Origin: Halobacteriales archaeon QS_1_69_70
GTDB lineage: Archaea; Halobacteriota; Halobacteria; Halobacteriales; Haloarculaceae
Length of the DNA: 64,000 bases
Assembly: GCA_003021005.1 (NCBI GenBank)
Contig: PXRI01000008.1
Span: 1-64,000 of the forward strand
Direction: 5' to 3'
Both the position numbers and the translations under genes were made by a program. Below, in pieces: positions 35,250 through 43,510 of the stretch. Under the pieces are notes generated by a model, which saw only the letters and a program-made list of their open reading frames with translations, did no database searches and was not told the DNA's origin. Position 1 is the stretch's first letter. Each line of letters starts with the position of its first letter.

Positions 35250-36490
35250 CGGTCCCGGAGGCGGTCACGCAGCCGGACGGGGACGCCGGCGACGGTCGTG
35301 GCGGCGCCGACGACGACCATCAGGGCGTACAGGCCGAGCGTCGACAGCCAGACGACGACCATCGCGAGGACGGCCCAGCCGCCCGACAGCGAGACGAAGG
35401 CACCGAGCGTCATGAGGGTCCCGTACAGGAGCACGACGTAGGGACCCCAGCCGCCCGCCCTGCCGCGACGGACCCGTCTGCGGACGTACCGCTTTAGGTC
35501 GGTCTCTATCTCCTCGCGGTGGACGGTCCGCTCCTCGACGCGGCGTTCGAACCGCTCGAGTTCCGCCTGGAGGGCCGCCAGCCGTTCGCGGAGCTGTTCG
35601 TCGGAGGGGTCCTCGGGGGGCACGATCCCATCGAGGACGGCGGACGGTTCGGGCGTCGGGGCGTCGCGCTGGGCGAACCCGGTCTCGGCCGCGGCGCGGC
35701 CGGCCAGGATGGCGTTCAGCACGGCGCCCAGGAGGAGGACGAGGGCGCCGACGTAGAGGAACGTCACCAAGAGGAGCAGGCCGCCGAGGACGCCGTAGGT
35801 CTCGTAGCTGGCCGCGGTCGCGGCGTAGACGCGGAAGCCGGTCTGGAGCAGCGTCCACCCGACGGCGGCGAAGACGGCGCCCGGCACGGCCTCCCGGAGC
35901 GCCACGTGGCCGCCCGGCAGGAGGTAGTACAGCGGCAGGAACGTGGCGGTGAGGCCGGCGACGAGGCCGACGGTGCCGGCGACGGCGATGACGGCCTCGC
36001 CCCGGAGCGCCGCCGGCCGGGCGACGCCGGCGACCACGGCCCCGACGACGACGGTGGCCGTGGCGCCCAGGCCGACGGCGCCGAGCGCGGCCGACCCGTT
36101 CCGGAGCTGCTCGCCGAAGGAGTCGGGGCCGGGGCGGCCGTACACCGCGGAGAAGGCGACGTCGAGCCCGCGGAAGAGCTTGAGCGCCGACCACAGGAGC
36201 ACGACCAGCCCGACCAGGGTGAGGCCGCCGGCGGCGGCGCCGGTGACCGCCTCGAGGACGAGCGTGCCGGCCGCCTCGCCGAGCGACCCGGCGGCCCGAT
36301 CGACGAGGGTTTCGACGGTGCCGGGGTCGCCGAGGGCCGCGGCGGCGGCGAGTGCGAGTAACAGCAGGGGGAGCAGGGAGACGAGCGCGTAGAACGCGAG
36401 GCCGGCGGCGATGAAGGTGATGCGGTCGGACCGGGCGCCGTTGACGACGCCACGGGTGACCGTCGCCGCCCGCAGGAGGTGCCCGTTCAC
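35246..36490 (-). CDS. YihY/BrkB family membrane protein with C-terminal extension
   Basis: 414 residues from a GTG at 36490. The N-terminal ~285 residues are the YihY domain of about six membrane spans (ITFIAAGLAFYALVSLLPLL, the LWSALKLFRGLDVAFSAVYG motif, ETYGVLGGLLLLVTFLYVGA). A charged helical segment (residues about 300-345, ELERFERRVEERTVHREEIE) links to two more hydrophobic spans, an extension not in the neighbouring paralogue. Function of YihY proteins is not settled. Second gene of the operon, 22 bases after the first YihY gene. Confidence 0.88.
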   Translation of the reverse strand: MNGHLLRAATVTRGVVNGARSDRITFIAAGLAFYALVSLLPLLLLALAAAAALGDPGTVETLVDRAAGSLGEAAGTLVLEAVTGAAAGGLTLVGLVVLLWSALKLFRGLDVAFSAVYGRPGPDSFGEQLRNGSAALGAVGLGATATVVVGAVVAGVARPAALRGEAVIAVAGTVGLVAGLTATFLPLYYLLPGGHVALREAVPGAVFAAVGWTLLQTGFRVYAATAASYETYGVLGGLLLLVTFLYVGALVLLLGAVLNAILAGRAAAETGFAQRDAPTPEPSAVLDGIVPPEDPSDEQLRERLAALQAELERFERRVEERTVHREEIETDLKRYVRRRVRRGRAGGWGPYVVLLYGTLMTLGAFVSLSGGWAVLAMVVVWLSTLGLYALMVVVGAATTVAGVPVRLRDRLRDR

Positions 36491-36512
36491 GCTCCGGGGT
36501 AGTGCCCGAGTC

Positions 36513-37337
36513 CTACATATAATCGGTGGGAACCCACTCGTCGTCGGGGTCCACGCGGCCGCCGAGGACGGCGTTCCAGGCCGCGCCCGAAAGCATGGCG
36601 AGCGCGCCGAGGTACAGCCACGTGGACACGAGGAGGAGGGCGCCGAGCGCGCCGTAGGTGCCGGCGTTTGCGACCCCGGCGTACGCCCGAAACGCGACGC
36701 TGGCGACGGCCCAGGCGGCGGCCGCGAGCGCGGTGCCGGGCAGCACCTCGCGGAGGGTGACGTCCGGGGTGGGGAAGACGTAGAACATCGGGAGGAAGAC
36801 GGCGACGAGGGCCACGAGCAGAACGACCGGCGCCAGCACGGTGGCGAGGAGGCCGGTCGAGCTGAACCACACGCCGACGGCGCAGAACAGCGCAAGGGCG
36901 GCCGTATTGGTGGCGAACACGACCGCGGCGTTCCGAAACCGCGAGAGGATCGACGCCGACTTGCGTTCCCCGTAGACGGCGGTGAACGCGCGGTCGGAAC
37001 TCCGGTAAAGCCGCAGGGTGCCCCACAGGAGCAGGGTGACGGCGACGACCGTGCTGGGCAGCCGCGGGTCGGTGCCGAGGACCGCCTCGGCGGCGGGTCG
37101 GCCGAGGTCGTCACCGAGGACCGTCACAGTGGCGTCGGTCACCCGCTCGTCCCACGCGCCGCCGCCCAGCCTCGACAGGAGGGCGATGCCGAGGAAGGCA
37201 AAGGGCACGAGCGAGGAGATGCCGAAGTACGCGAGGCTGGCGGCGAGCATCGTCACCTGGCCGCGGCGCGTGACGGCGACCACGTCGTGGACCGTCTCCT
37301 CGAGTGACACGGCCGTGGCTTCTGGCCGGTCCGACAT
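36513..37337 (-). CDS. YihY/BrkB family membrane protein
   Basis: 274 residues from ATG at 37337. Same fold as the next gene: TMLAASLAYFGISSLVPFAF, LWGTLRLYRSSDRAFTAVYG, TYGALGALLLVSTWLYLGAL. First gene of a three-gene operon (YihY, YihY, PAP2). The two YihY proteins are clearly paralogous but quite diverged, so the duplication is old. Confidence 0.88.
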   Translation of the reverse strand: MSDRPEATAVSLEETVHDVVAVTRRGQVTMLAASLAYFGISSLVPFAFLGIALLSRLGGGAWDERVTDATVTVLGDDLGRPAAEAVLGTDPRLPSTVVAVTLLLWGTLRLYRSSDRAFTAVYGERKSASILSRFRNAAVVFATNTAALALFCAVGVWFSSTGLLATVLAPVVLLVALVAVFLPMFYVFPTPDVTLREVLPGTALAAAAWAVASVAFRAYAGVANAGTYGALGALLLVSTWLYLGALAMLSGAAWNAVLGGRVDPDDEWVPTDYM

Positions 37338-37427
37338 AAGCGCCTCGTCACGCGACCAGGGGGCCGGGACGCTGGCCTCCAACCTGACCGGCCGCGGTGG
37401 GCCGCCGAGGACCGCGGGCGGGACGCC

Positions 37428-38528
37428 CTACAGCACGGCGTCGCGGATGGCGGCCACGCCGGCGTCGGTCTTGAACGTCGTGCCGCCGTAGTGGGTCCGG
37501 GAGGCGTCGTGGCCGGCGGCCCGCAGGGCGTCGAGGAACTCCGCCATCGCGGGGCTTGGCTCGCCCCACCGCTTGTACAGCCGGTGCTGGTCGTAGTGGG
37601 TGGGTTCGTCGAGTTCGGCGGCGACGGTCGACAGGAGGTCGCGGCTCTCGGCGGCGGTCCCGGCGCCGTCGGGGACGGCCTCGCGGACCCGCTCGACGAA
37701 CGCGGCGTCGTGGGCGGGCCCGAGCCAGATCGGACCGGCCGTCCAAGTCGACTGTCCGCAGTGGGGGCACTCCTCGACGGGGTCCGCGATCAGCGTCGCC
37801 TCGTGGCGGCGCCAGAGACACCGCTGGCAGTGGTCGAGGTAGCCGAGCCGGTCGAGCTGGCCGTCGGCCGCCCGGGCGCCGGACTCGAGCCGGAGGTACG
37901 TGCGGACGTAGTGGCTGGAGACGTGGCTCAGGACGGGGCGGGCGGCGACGTCGTACCGGGCGGCGGCCCGGACCAGGGCCGACAGGAGCACCCGGAGCCC
38001 CATCTCGGCGTGGAACTCGGTGTTCCGGGGGACGGCGCCGTAGTGGCGGACGCCGCTCTCGAAGTGGGCACCACACAACGGGGCGGTGTCGGTCGCCGTC
38101 ACACAGAGGTACCGGCCCGCGCTCCGGACCGCGGCGTCGACGTATGGGACCGGCGTCCCGAAGGGGTCCAGGTCGACCACGTCGTGCCCGTGTTCGTGCA
38201 TGTGCGCGCTGGCGTCCCGGTGGTGGACCTCGCCGTCGAGGCCGTTGGACTCGAGGTTCCGTCGCGCGAGGTCGACGGCGTCGGGGTCGACGTCGCAGGC
38301 GGCGACGTCGTAGCCGGCGTCGGCGGCCCGCACGGCCCGGACGCCGCTGGCGGTCATCGCGTCCAGGTAGGTGTCACACTCGTCGTCGACGGCCCGGAGC
38401 ACGCCGACGGTGATGTCCCGGTTCAGCTCCTGGACCGGGTTGTAGAACACGCCCTCGCCGCTGCCCTCGCTGGCGCCGTGGCGCGTTTCGGGGACCTCGA
38501 TGGAGAGCCCGCCCTCCTCGACCTGCAT
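37428..38528 (-). CDS. trm1: tRNA (guanine-26-N2)-dimethyltransferase Trm1
   Basis: SAM-dependent enzyme that forms dimethylguanosine at tRNA position 26. Starts [17 protein letters not shown]-binding region [20 protein letters not shown], catalytic-type [15 protein letters not shown], and a C-terminal zinc-binding part ([14 protein letters not shown]). 366 residues, normal length. ATG at 38528; sequence upstream is non-coding. Confidence 0.95.
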   Translation of the reverse strand: MQVEEGGLSIEVPETRHGASEGSGEGVFYNPVQELNRDITVGVLRAVDDECDTYLDAMTASGVRAVRAADAGYDVAACDVDPDAVDLARRNLESNGLDGEVHHRDASAHMHEHGHDVVDLDPFGTPVPYVDAAVRSAGRYLCVTATDTAPLCGAHFESGVRHYGAVPRNTEFHAEMGLRVLLSALVRAAARYDVAARPVLSHVSSHYVRTYLRLESGARAADGQLDRLGYLDHCQRCLWRRHEATLIADPVEECPHCGQSTWTAGPIWLGPAHDAAFVERVREAVPDGAGTAAESRDLLSTVAAELDEPTHYDQHRLYKRWGEPSPAMAEFLDALRAAGHDASRTHYGGTTFKTDAGVAAIRDAVL

Positions 38529-38971
38529 ACCCGGCGTTGACCGGGCGGGGCGAAAAGCGACTCGCCTGCGGGGTGACCCCAGGAGTACTGTTAGCCGGTG
38601 CGAGCATCGGCGCGAGCGAAGCGAGCGCCGTTCACCGACGGCGGGGCGAGCGTATCGCTCGCCGAGCCGTCGGCCTTTTTCATCGACGTTTTTCAAGGAG
38701 TGGGTTGCGGGCCTAAGGCCCGCAACCGGATGTCGTGGCGGCTTCGCGGCCACGCGGTTCCCGCAGCGAGCGGCGCGAGGCCGACCGGAGGGAGGCCTCG
38801 AAAGGAGCGAGCGGTGAGCGGGAGGCCGACCGGAGGGAGGCCTCCGTCAGTGCGAGCGGCGACCTAAGGGAGCCGCGAGCCGCCGGGAGGCCGCGAGCCG
38901 CGAGCGAGGAAACCCGACGCAGAAAAAGGTCGGGGCGAAGCGTTTTGCCCGATGGCGCTCAACTCGACGCC
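38529..38971. other. 443-base intergenic repeat region
   Basis: Divergent space between trm1 and the SWIM gene. It contains GC-rich GAGCGAAGCGAGCG tracts, a long hairpin at 38703-38727, and two copies of the GAGGCCGACCGGAGGGAGGCC block at about 38768-38788 and 38822-38842. No coding frame looks haloarchaeal. Confidence 0.7.
38703..38727. terminator. 11-bp perfect hairpin
   Basis: GGTTGCGGGCC and GGCCCGCAACC flank a TAA loop. It lies in the divergent region upstream of trm1, so it does not terminate an annotated gene; it may be part of the repeat family or an uncharacterised RNA element. Confidence 0.5.
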
Positions 38972-39319
38972 GTGACCGCGGTCGAGGAGTGGGCGGCGAT
39001 GCTTGCGGCGGCCGACGAGCTGACAAGCGAGGCCGCCGACGCCATCATCGCGACCCACGGCGATCGCGGGGTCCGCGCCATCGAGGCGGTCGGCGAGCGG
39101 CGAGTCAAGGAGTACAGGGACTTCACGGTCGTCGTCGGCCACTCCGAGGAATACGTCGTCGAGAACGGGGTCTGCGAGTGCGAGGACGCCCGCTACAACC
39201 TGGACCCTGAGGATCCGACGGACCTCTGCTGGCACGTCATCGCCGCGAAGGTCGCCCGGCGGATCGGCGCCGTCGACCACCACGACATGTGGTACTCGGA
39301 GGTCCGGGAGTTCCTCTGA
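38972..39319 (+). CDS. SWIM zinc-finger protein
   Basis: 115 residues from a GTG at 38972. The zinc motif is C-x-C-x(n)-C-x-H: CECEDARYNLDPEDPTDLCW followed by H. SWIM domains bind DNA or proteins and are found in several small haloarchaeal proteins of unknown role. The N-terminal half (EEWAAMLAAADELTSEAADA) is helical. Start chosen because sequence before it lies in the repeat region and is Arg-rich. Confidence 0.8.
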   Translation: MTAVEEWAAMLAAADELTSEAADAIIATHGDRGVRAIEAVGERRVKEYRDFTVVVGHSEEYVVENGVCECEDARYNLDPEDPTDLCWHVIAAKVARRIGAVDHHDMWYSEVREFL

Positions 39320-39925
39320 GCCGCCACTGCACGTCGACTCGTGGGTATCGACGATGAATCGTCGGGATGGACCCAATGAACGAAACACCTGAAATGTCCT
39401 CGACCGGCTCTCCGACGCCAACACTTACGCTACTTCCACTTCCGAAGCCCTCGACCGGCTCGACCACAACAGGACCCACACCACTACCCACTCCGAAGCC
39501 CTCGACCGGCTCGACCGCCGCTCGCGGGGGCTCGCGGCGGTCGACGCACGCACGCCACGCCGACCGGTCAACCTCCTGGTGGACTGAAAGGGCGAGGCCG
39601 GGTGGCGGTCGCTGTGAGGGCCCTATCCGAGCGAACGCACGTGAGCGAGGATATCCCTCACAGCGTGGTCCGCCAGCCGGCCGAGGGCTTTCGAGGTGGT
39701 GGCGGTCTGGATGGTATCGTGTCCGGGTGTGTTTCGTTAGCCGGCCGAGGGCTTTCGAGGTGGTGGCGGTCTGGATGGTATCGTGTCCGGGTATGGGCGC
39801 TAGCCGGCCGAGGGCTTTCCAGGCGGTGGCGGTCCGGGTGGTATCGTGTCCGGGTCTGTTCGCGAGCCAGCCGAGGGCTTTCCAGGCGGTGGCGGTCCGG
39901 GTGGTATCGTGTCCGCATTGGGCCT
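39320..39925. other. 606-base intergenic region with two minisatellites
   Basis: Between the SWIM gene stop and the DedA gene stop, which converge. Contains a 51-bp and a 63-bp repeat array, described separately. Frames across it are poor in acidic residues (for example RTRYHPDRHRLESPRP repeated) and are treated as non-coding. Confidence 0.7.
39390..39520. repeat. 51-bp imperfect tandem repeat, three copies
   Basis: CTCGACCGGCTC starts at 39399, 39450 and 39501, exactly 51 bases apart. The last two copies share CCGAAGCCCTCGACCGGCTC and the following GACC; the first is more degenerate. Confidence 0.75.
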
Positions 39926-39927
39926 TT
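39675..39927. repeat. ~63-bp tandem repeat, four copies
   Basis: Copies start at 39675, 39739, 39802 and 39865. A conserved core of about 53 bases (AGCCGGCCGAGGGCTTTCGA and on to GGTATCGTGTCCG) alternates with about 10 bases that differ in every copy. Copies one and two form one sub-type and three and four another. The last copy runs into the 3' end of the DedA gene. Confidence 0.9.
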
Positions 39928-40561
39928 ACATCAGGCCGAGTTCCCCGCCGAGGTACAGCGCGACCGCGGCGAGCCACGTCTGGAACAGGAGCGTCCCGAG
40001 CGCCGACAGCACGACGAACGTCCGGTCGTCCATCTCGGCGAGGCCGGCCGGCACGGTGAGCATCCCGCGGGTGAACAGAAGCGCGTTGGAGACGGGGACC
40101 GCGAGCGGGCCCCACCGCGCGAACCAGGCGTCGAACCGCTCCAGCCGGGACTCGGAGATCCGGAACCACGAATGGGCGAGGAGGTACTCGCGACCGGCGC
40201 GCTTTGCGACCGTGAACAGCGCGAACTGGCCGACGGTGGCGCCGACCACGGCGACGGCGATGACGGCGGCGACGCCGGCGTGGTCGGCGGGCCCGTCGGC
40301 CAACAGGGTGACGCCGGCCGGCACCAGCGCCTCGCTCGGCGCGAAGTACAGGAGCATCGCGCCCTCGAGGACGAGGACGAGAAACAGCGCGCCGAGGCCG
40401 TAGGTGTCCAGGAGGTGCCGGGCGTCGCCGGGGTCGGCGAACAGATAGAGGTACACGCCGGCGAGCAGACAGGCGACAGTCACGCCGCCGGCCAGATAGA
40501 CGACGTACCGCTCGAAGAACGCCTGCAGGCGGTCCATCGCGGTGTCCGTGCCGACTGCCAT
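39926..40561 (-). CDS. DedA/VTT-domain membrane protein
   Basis: 211 residues from ATG at 40561 (an internal ATG at 40537 is also possible). About five or six hydrophobic segments. The VTT core shows GAMLLYFAPSEALVPAGVTL, then VGATVGQFALFTVAKRAGRE and FTRGMLTVPAGLAEMD. DedA proteins are involved in lipid-carrier or phospholipid flipping and membrane homeostasis. Its 3' end touches the 63-bp repeat array. Confidence 0.85.
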   Translation of the reverse strand: MAVGTDTAMDRLQAFFERYVVYLAGGVTVACLLAGVYLYLFADPGDARHLLDTYGLGALFLVLVLEGAMLLYFAPSEALVPAGVTLLADGPADHAGVAAVIAVAVVGATVGQFALFTVAKRAGREYLLAHSWFRISESRLERFDAWFARWGPLAVPVSNALLFTRGMLTVPAGLAEMDDRTFVVLSALGTLLFQTWLAAVALYLGGELGLM

Positions 40562-40734
40562 CCGTGTGGCCCCATCCGGGGACGGCCGGTATAGGCGTTG
40601 TGTCACGCCAGCCAGGCCGCGACGGCCGGACACGACCACGCCACCGGCCGCCGTGACGCGGTGCGGCGCCCGGGGCTCCGTGATCGCTGCGTTGAAGCGA
40701 CGCGTCTTTGCCGGCGGCGGCCCGAGACGGGGGT

Positions 40735-41673
40735 ATGGACCCCGCGTACCGTCCCCGGCGACTCCGGTCGGACGGCGTCCGGCCGCTGGTCAGCGAGACC
40801 GACTTGACGGCGGCGGACCTCGTCGCGCCGGTGTTCGTCGACGCGACGGCCGACGAGCGCCTCCCCATCGAGTCGATGCCCGGCCACGAGCGGGTCCCCG
40901 TCGAGGACAGCGTCGCGCGGGTCCGCGAGATACAGGAGACGGGCGTCGAGGCGGTTCTGCTGTTCGGCATCCCCGCCTCGAAGGACCCCGAGGGCTCGCG
41001 GGCGTGGGCCGACGACGGGGTCATCCAGCGCGCCGTCGCCCGCATCGCCGAGCGGACCGACGCCTACGTCGTCACCGACGTCTGCATGTGTGAGTACACC
41101 GACCACGGCCACTGCGGCCTGCTCGAAGAGGATGCCCGCAGCGACCCTTACATGACGGTCGACAACGACGCCACGCTGGACGCCCTCCAGCGGATCGCCG
41201 TCTCCCACGTCGATGCCGGCGCGGACATGGTGGCTCCGTCGGGGATGATGGACGGGATGGTCGCGGCCATCCGGGCGGCGCTCGACGCGGCCGGTTTCGA
41301 GTCCCTGCCGGTGATGTCCTACGCCGCGAAGTACGAGTCGGCCTTCTACGGGCCGTTCCGGGACGCCGCGGACGGTGCGCCGGCGTTCGGCGACCGCCGG
41401 CACTACCAGATGGACCCCGCGAACGCGCGCGAGGCCGCCCGCGAGGTCCGTCTCGACGCCGAGCAGGGCGCCGACGTCCTGATGGTCAAGCCGGCGCTGC
41501 CGTACCTCGACGTCGTGAGCGCGGTCCGCCGGGCGTTCGACCATCCGGTCGCCGCCTACAACGTCTCCGGCGAGTACGCGATGGTCCACGCCGCCGCCGA
41601 CAACGGCTGGCTGGATCGCCGAGGACCTGGCCGACCGCCTGTAAACTACCCCACCCTACTCCCTCGGCACTGA
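40735..41673 (+). CDS. hemB: Delta-aminolevulinic acid dehydratase with damaged C-terminus
   Basis: Condenses two 5-aminolevulinate molecules to porphobilinogen in haem synthesis. Zinc cysteines (DVCMCEYTDHGHCG) and both active-site lysines (SYAAKYESAFY, VLMVKPALPYLD) are present. After NGWLD the frame reads RRGPGRPPVNYPTLLPRH and stops. In the +1 frame the sequence IAEDLADRL then TAA appears, which is the normal HemB ending (tyF/W-AEDLADRL). So about 30 residues around the conserved RAGAD-ILTY segment are deleted with a frameshift near 41611-41616. It may be inactive unless another copy exists. A TnpB element begins right after that TAA. Confidence 0.85.
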   Translation: MDPAYRPRRLRSDGVRPLVSETDLTAADLVAPVFVDATADERLPIESMPGHERVPVEDSVARVREIQETGVEAVLLFGIPASKDPEGSRAWADDGVIQRAVARIAERTDAYVVTDVCMCEYTDHGHCGLLEEDARSDPYMTVDNDATLDALQRIAVSHVDAGADMVAPSGMMDGMVAAIRAALDAAGFESLPVMSYAAKYESAFYGPFRDAADGAPAFGDRRHYQMDPANAREAAREVRLDAEQGADVLMVKPALPYLDVVSAVRRAFDHPVAAYNVSGEYAMVHAAADNGWLDRRGPGRPPVNYPTLLPRH

Positions 41674-41699
41674 CGCGCCTCGGTTCGTTGAGGGTGGGG
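41649..41699 (-). ncRNA. Likely right-end segment of the TnpB guide (omega/re) RNA
   Basis: TnpB works with an RNA from the 3' part of its gene and the element's right end, with the guide taken from flanking DNA. Here the right-end stem (9 bp, loop 33) lies downstream of tnpB on its strand. The predicted guide would be the complement of about 41620-41644, i.e. the end of hemB. Inferred from the family; no transcript evidence. Confidence 0.45.
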
Positions 41700-41721
41700 C
41701 TTTGATGTGGACTCCCGGCGA

Positions 41722-42966
41722 TCACGTCCCAGCAATCCGCTGGAACCCGTCGCCGTTCAACATCCCACCAGGTATACGCACGTCTACTGGTGCGTCTCCG
41801 CCCCCCGACGTGGGCGAGGACCGGAGTCTGTGTGTCTGCTTCCGAGCGTACCGGAGCGCGATGTTCTTCGCGCCATTGTAATCCGCGTTCACTTCGTAGC
41901 CGCACTTCTGGCAACAGAAGTTTTCTCCGTGGCGGTTCTCCTCGTGGGTGAAGCCACAGTCTGTCCGCGAACAGCGGGTTGACGTGTGGTTCGGCTCGAC
42001 TTGTTCCACGGAGACGCCCCGTTCGGCGGCCTTGTAGGAGACGTACTCGAACAGGCGTCGAAACGCCCAGACGTGGTGCCACTGGGCCTGTGGGAGCCGC
42101 TCACGGATGTCCGTCAACTCCTCGAACACGACCACGTCACAGCCGGTATCGAGAGCTTCCGTGACAATCTCGTTCCCTATCGTGTGAAGGTACTGCTTCC
42201 GCCACGCTTCTTCCCGCCTCCCGAGACGTTGGATAGCGTTGTGCGCGGCCTGCGTCCCCTTCTGCTGCATCTCCTCACGCCGCTTCTCGAGCTCGCGGCA
42301 CCAGTGGTCGTACTCGTCTCCCTGCCAGAACGTACCGGTCGAGGAGACCGCGAGACTGTTCACCCCGAGGTCGATACCGAGGACCGTCTGGTGCCCGGCA
42401 TCTTCCGAAACCTCGGATGAATCACTGGCGTACCGCCGCGTCGAGATGTGCAGGTAGAAGTCGTCGTCCGTCGGGTCGTATCGAAGTGTACTCTCGCGGA
42501 ACTCGTAGTCCTCCGAAAGGACATACTGCTCGTATGGGGTCGGGCTGTCCGAGGGGAGAACAAACGATGGTTCGATCCGGCCGTCGACCGTTGCCAGCGA
42601 TACCTTCCGCCGGTAGAAGGTGCCACTCCGTGGGTCGTAGTCCATCGTCTCGGAGGTGAATGTCGGCCGGGAGACGCGCTGGCCCTTCTTCCAACGTTCG
42701 GCGCACGCCTTGACGGCTTCGACCGCACGTTTGATGGCGGCTTGGACGAGTTGCGCCTGTAACTCGGTTTCCTCGCGGAGATCGGCGTACAGGGCGTCTC
42801 GGACCTGCCGCTTGTTCGTCTTGCACTTGGTGAACGAGTCGTCGTTCCAGCAGAACGCGGCGGTTCGGTTCGCGCAGTGTAGGTACTGCTCGGCTGTCCG
42901 GTGGAGTGCGTCCCGCTGGTCGTCGGAAACATCAAGTTTCACGACGGCCGTACGGCGCATCTCCAT
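41722..42966 (-). CDS. tnpB: RNA-guided endonuclease TnpB
   Basis: Full-length 414-residue TnpB. RuvC acids are D199 (GIDLGVN), E282 (FEEL) and D362 (ADYNGAKN); zinc-finger cysteines are C332, C337, C352 and C355 (RCSRTDC, CQKCGYEVNADYNGA). All catalytic residues are intact, so it may be an active nuclease that cuts the empty donor site and favours retention of the element. The start ATG at 42966 has a second in-frame ATG two codons later. No tnpA is nearby. Confidence 0.93.
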   Translation of the reverse strand: MEMRRTAVVKLDVSDDQRDALHRTAEQYLHCANRTAAFCWNDDSFTKCKTNKRQVRDALYADLREETELQAQLVQAAIKRAVEAVKACAERWKKGQRVSRPTFTSETMDYDPRSGTFYRRKVSLATVDGRIEPSFVLPSDSPTPYEQYVLSEDYEFRESTLRYDPTDDDFYLHISTRRYASDSSEVSEDAGHQTVLGIDLGVNSLAVSSTGTFWQGDEYDHWCRELEKRREEMQQKGTQAAHNAIQRLGRREEAWRKQYLHTIGNEIVTEALDTGCDVVVFEELTDIRERLPQAQWHHVWAFRRLFEYVSYKAAERGVSVEQVEPNHTSTRCSRTDCGFTHEENRHGENFCCQKCGYEVNADYNGAKNIALRYARKQTHRLRSSPTSGGGDAPVDVRIPGGMLNGDGFQRIAGT

Positions 42967-43510
42967 ACTTCAGACAGAACCGGACGGTACTTAATACATC
43001 CGGGAGTCGGACGGTCATCGTGCGTGGGTGGTGGCGAGCCATGTCGGATTCCTCTCCGGCCTGCTCGCTCACTCCGTTCGCTCCTTGAGGCCGGAGGCTC
43101 TATCTTGGATTAGCTGAGGCTGCCTCGGGCCGGCCCCGCCCGACCCCGCCGATCCCGCCAGAGGCGCCACCCGCCGGTCCCGCCGGGCCACCCGGTTTCC
43201 GTGGCCCGCGGGCGAGGTCAATGCCGCCGAACCGCGCCCGAGACCCCGGATCGGCGGTCGACGAACGTCCAGCGATACCTTCGAAATCCCTGCATATCTG
43301 GACGGTTTACGACCTTATACTGTTAGTATCCTACCGTAGAACGAACGATCGTTCAGGAATCAGAGATTTTTTTGGTATTCTCCAACACAGGGATTTATGT
43401 GGCGGTGTTCCATGACGCTCTTACGTGTCTCGGAAGACGAACATTGACGAATCGGTGGAAAAGCTGTACGAACATTCAACGATGAACCCCTGGGGTGTGG
43501 AGGCCCGGAG
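42967..43510. other. Intergenic region between TnpB element and amt
   Basis: 544 bases. Left part: element end and a GC-rich tract (CTCGCTCACTCCGTTCGCTCC) of the chromosome's interspersed type. Right part, from about 43280, is AT-rich and holds a 12-bp palindrome (43343-43354) and a TTTATG box near 43392. No credible gene. Confidence 0.65.
43343..43354. promoter_or_regulatory. 12-bp palindrome upstream of amt
   Basis: GAACGATCGTTC is a perfect palindrome about 155 bases before the Amt start, in an AT-rich block. A candidate operator only. Confidence 0.3.

Larger units (their letters stand above)
41645..43010 (-). mobile_element. IS1341-type (TnpB-only) element
   Basis: One intact tnpB gene with no tnpA. 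The right end, at the low coordinate, carries a stem of CCCCACCCT (41649-41657) with AGGGTGGGG (41691-41699) and follows hemB directly. The left end is near 43000, before ordinary intergenic sequence; its exact position is not determined. Such elements rely on a TnpA elsewhere for movement. Confidence 0.75.

Noticed and set aside
39658-39918. 86-codon minus-strand frame in the 63-bp array
   Set aside because: Encodes a basic RTRYHPDRHRLESPRP repeat and simply follows the DNA repeat.
39675-39927. CRISPR array
   Set aside because: Four 53-bp cores with 10-base spacers do not fit CRISPR dimensions (repeats ~30, spacers ~35), and no cas genes are present.
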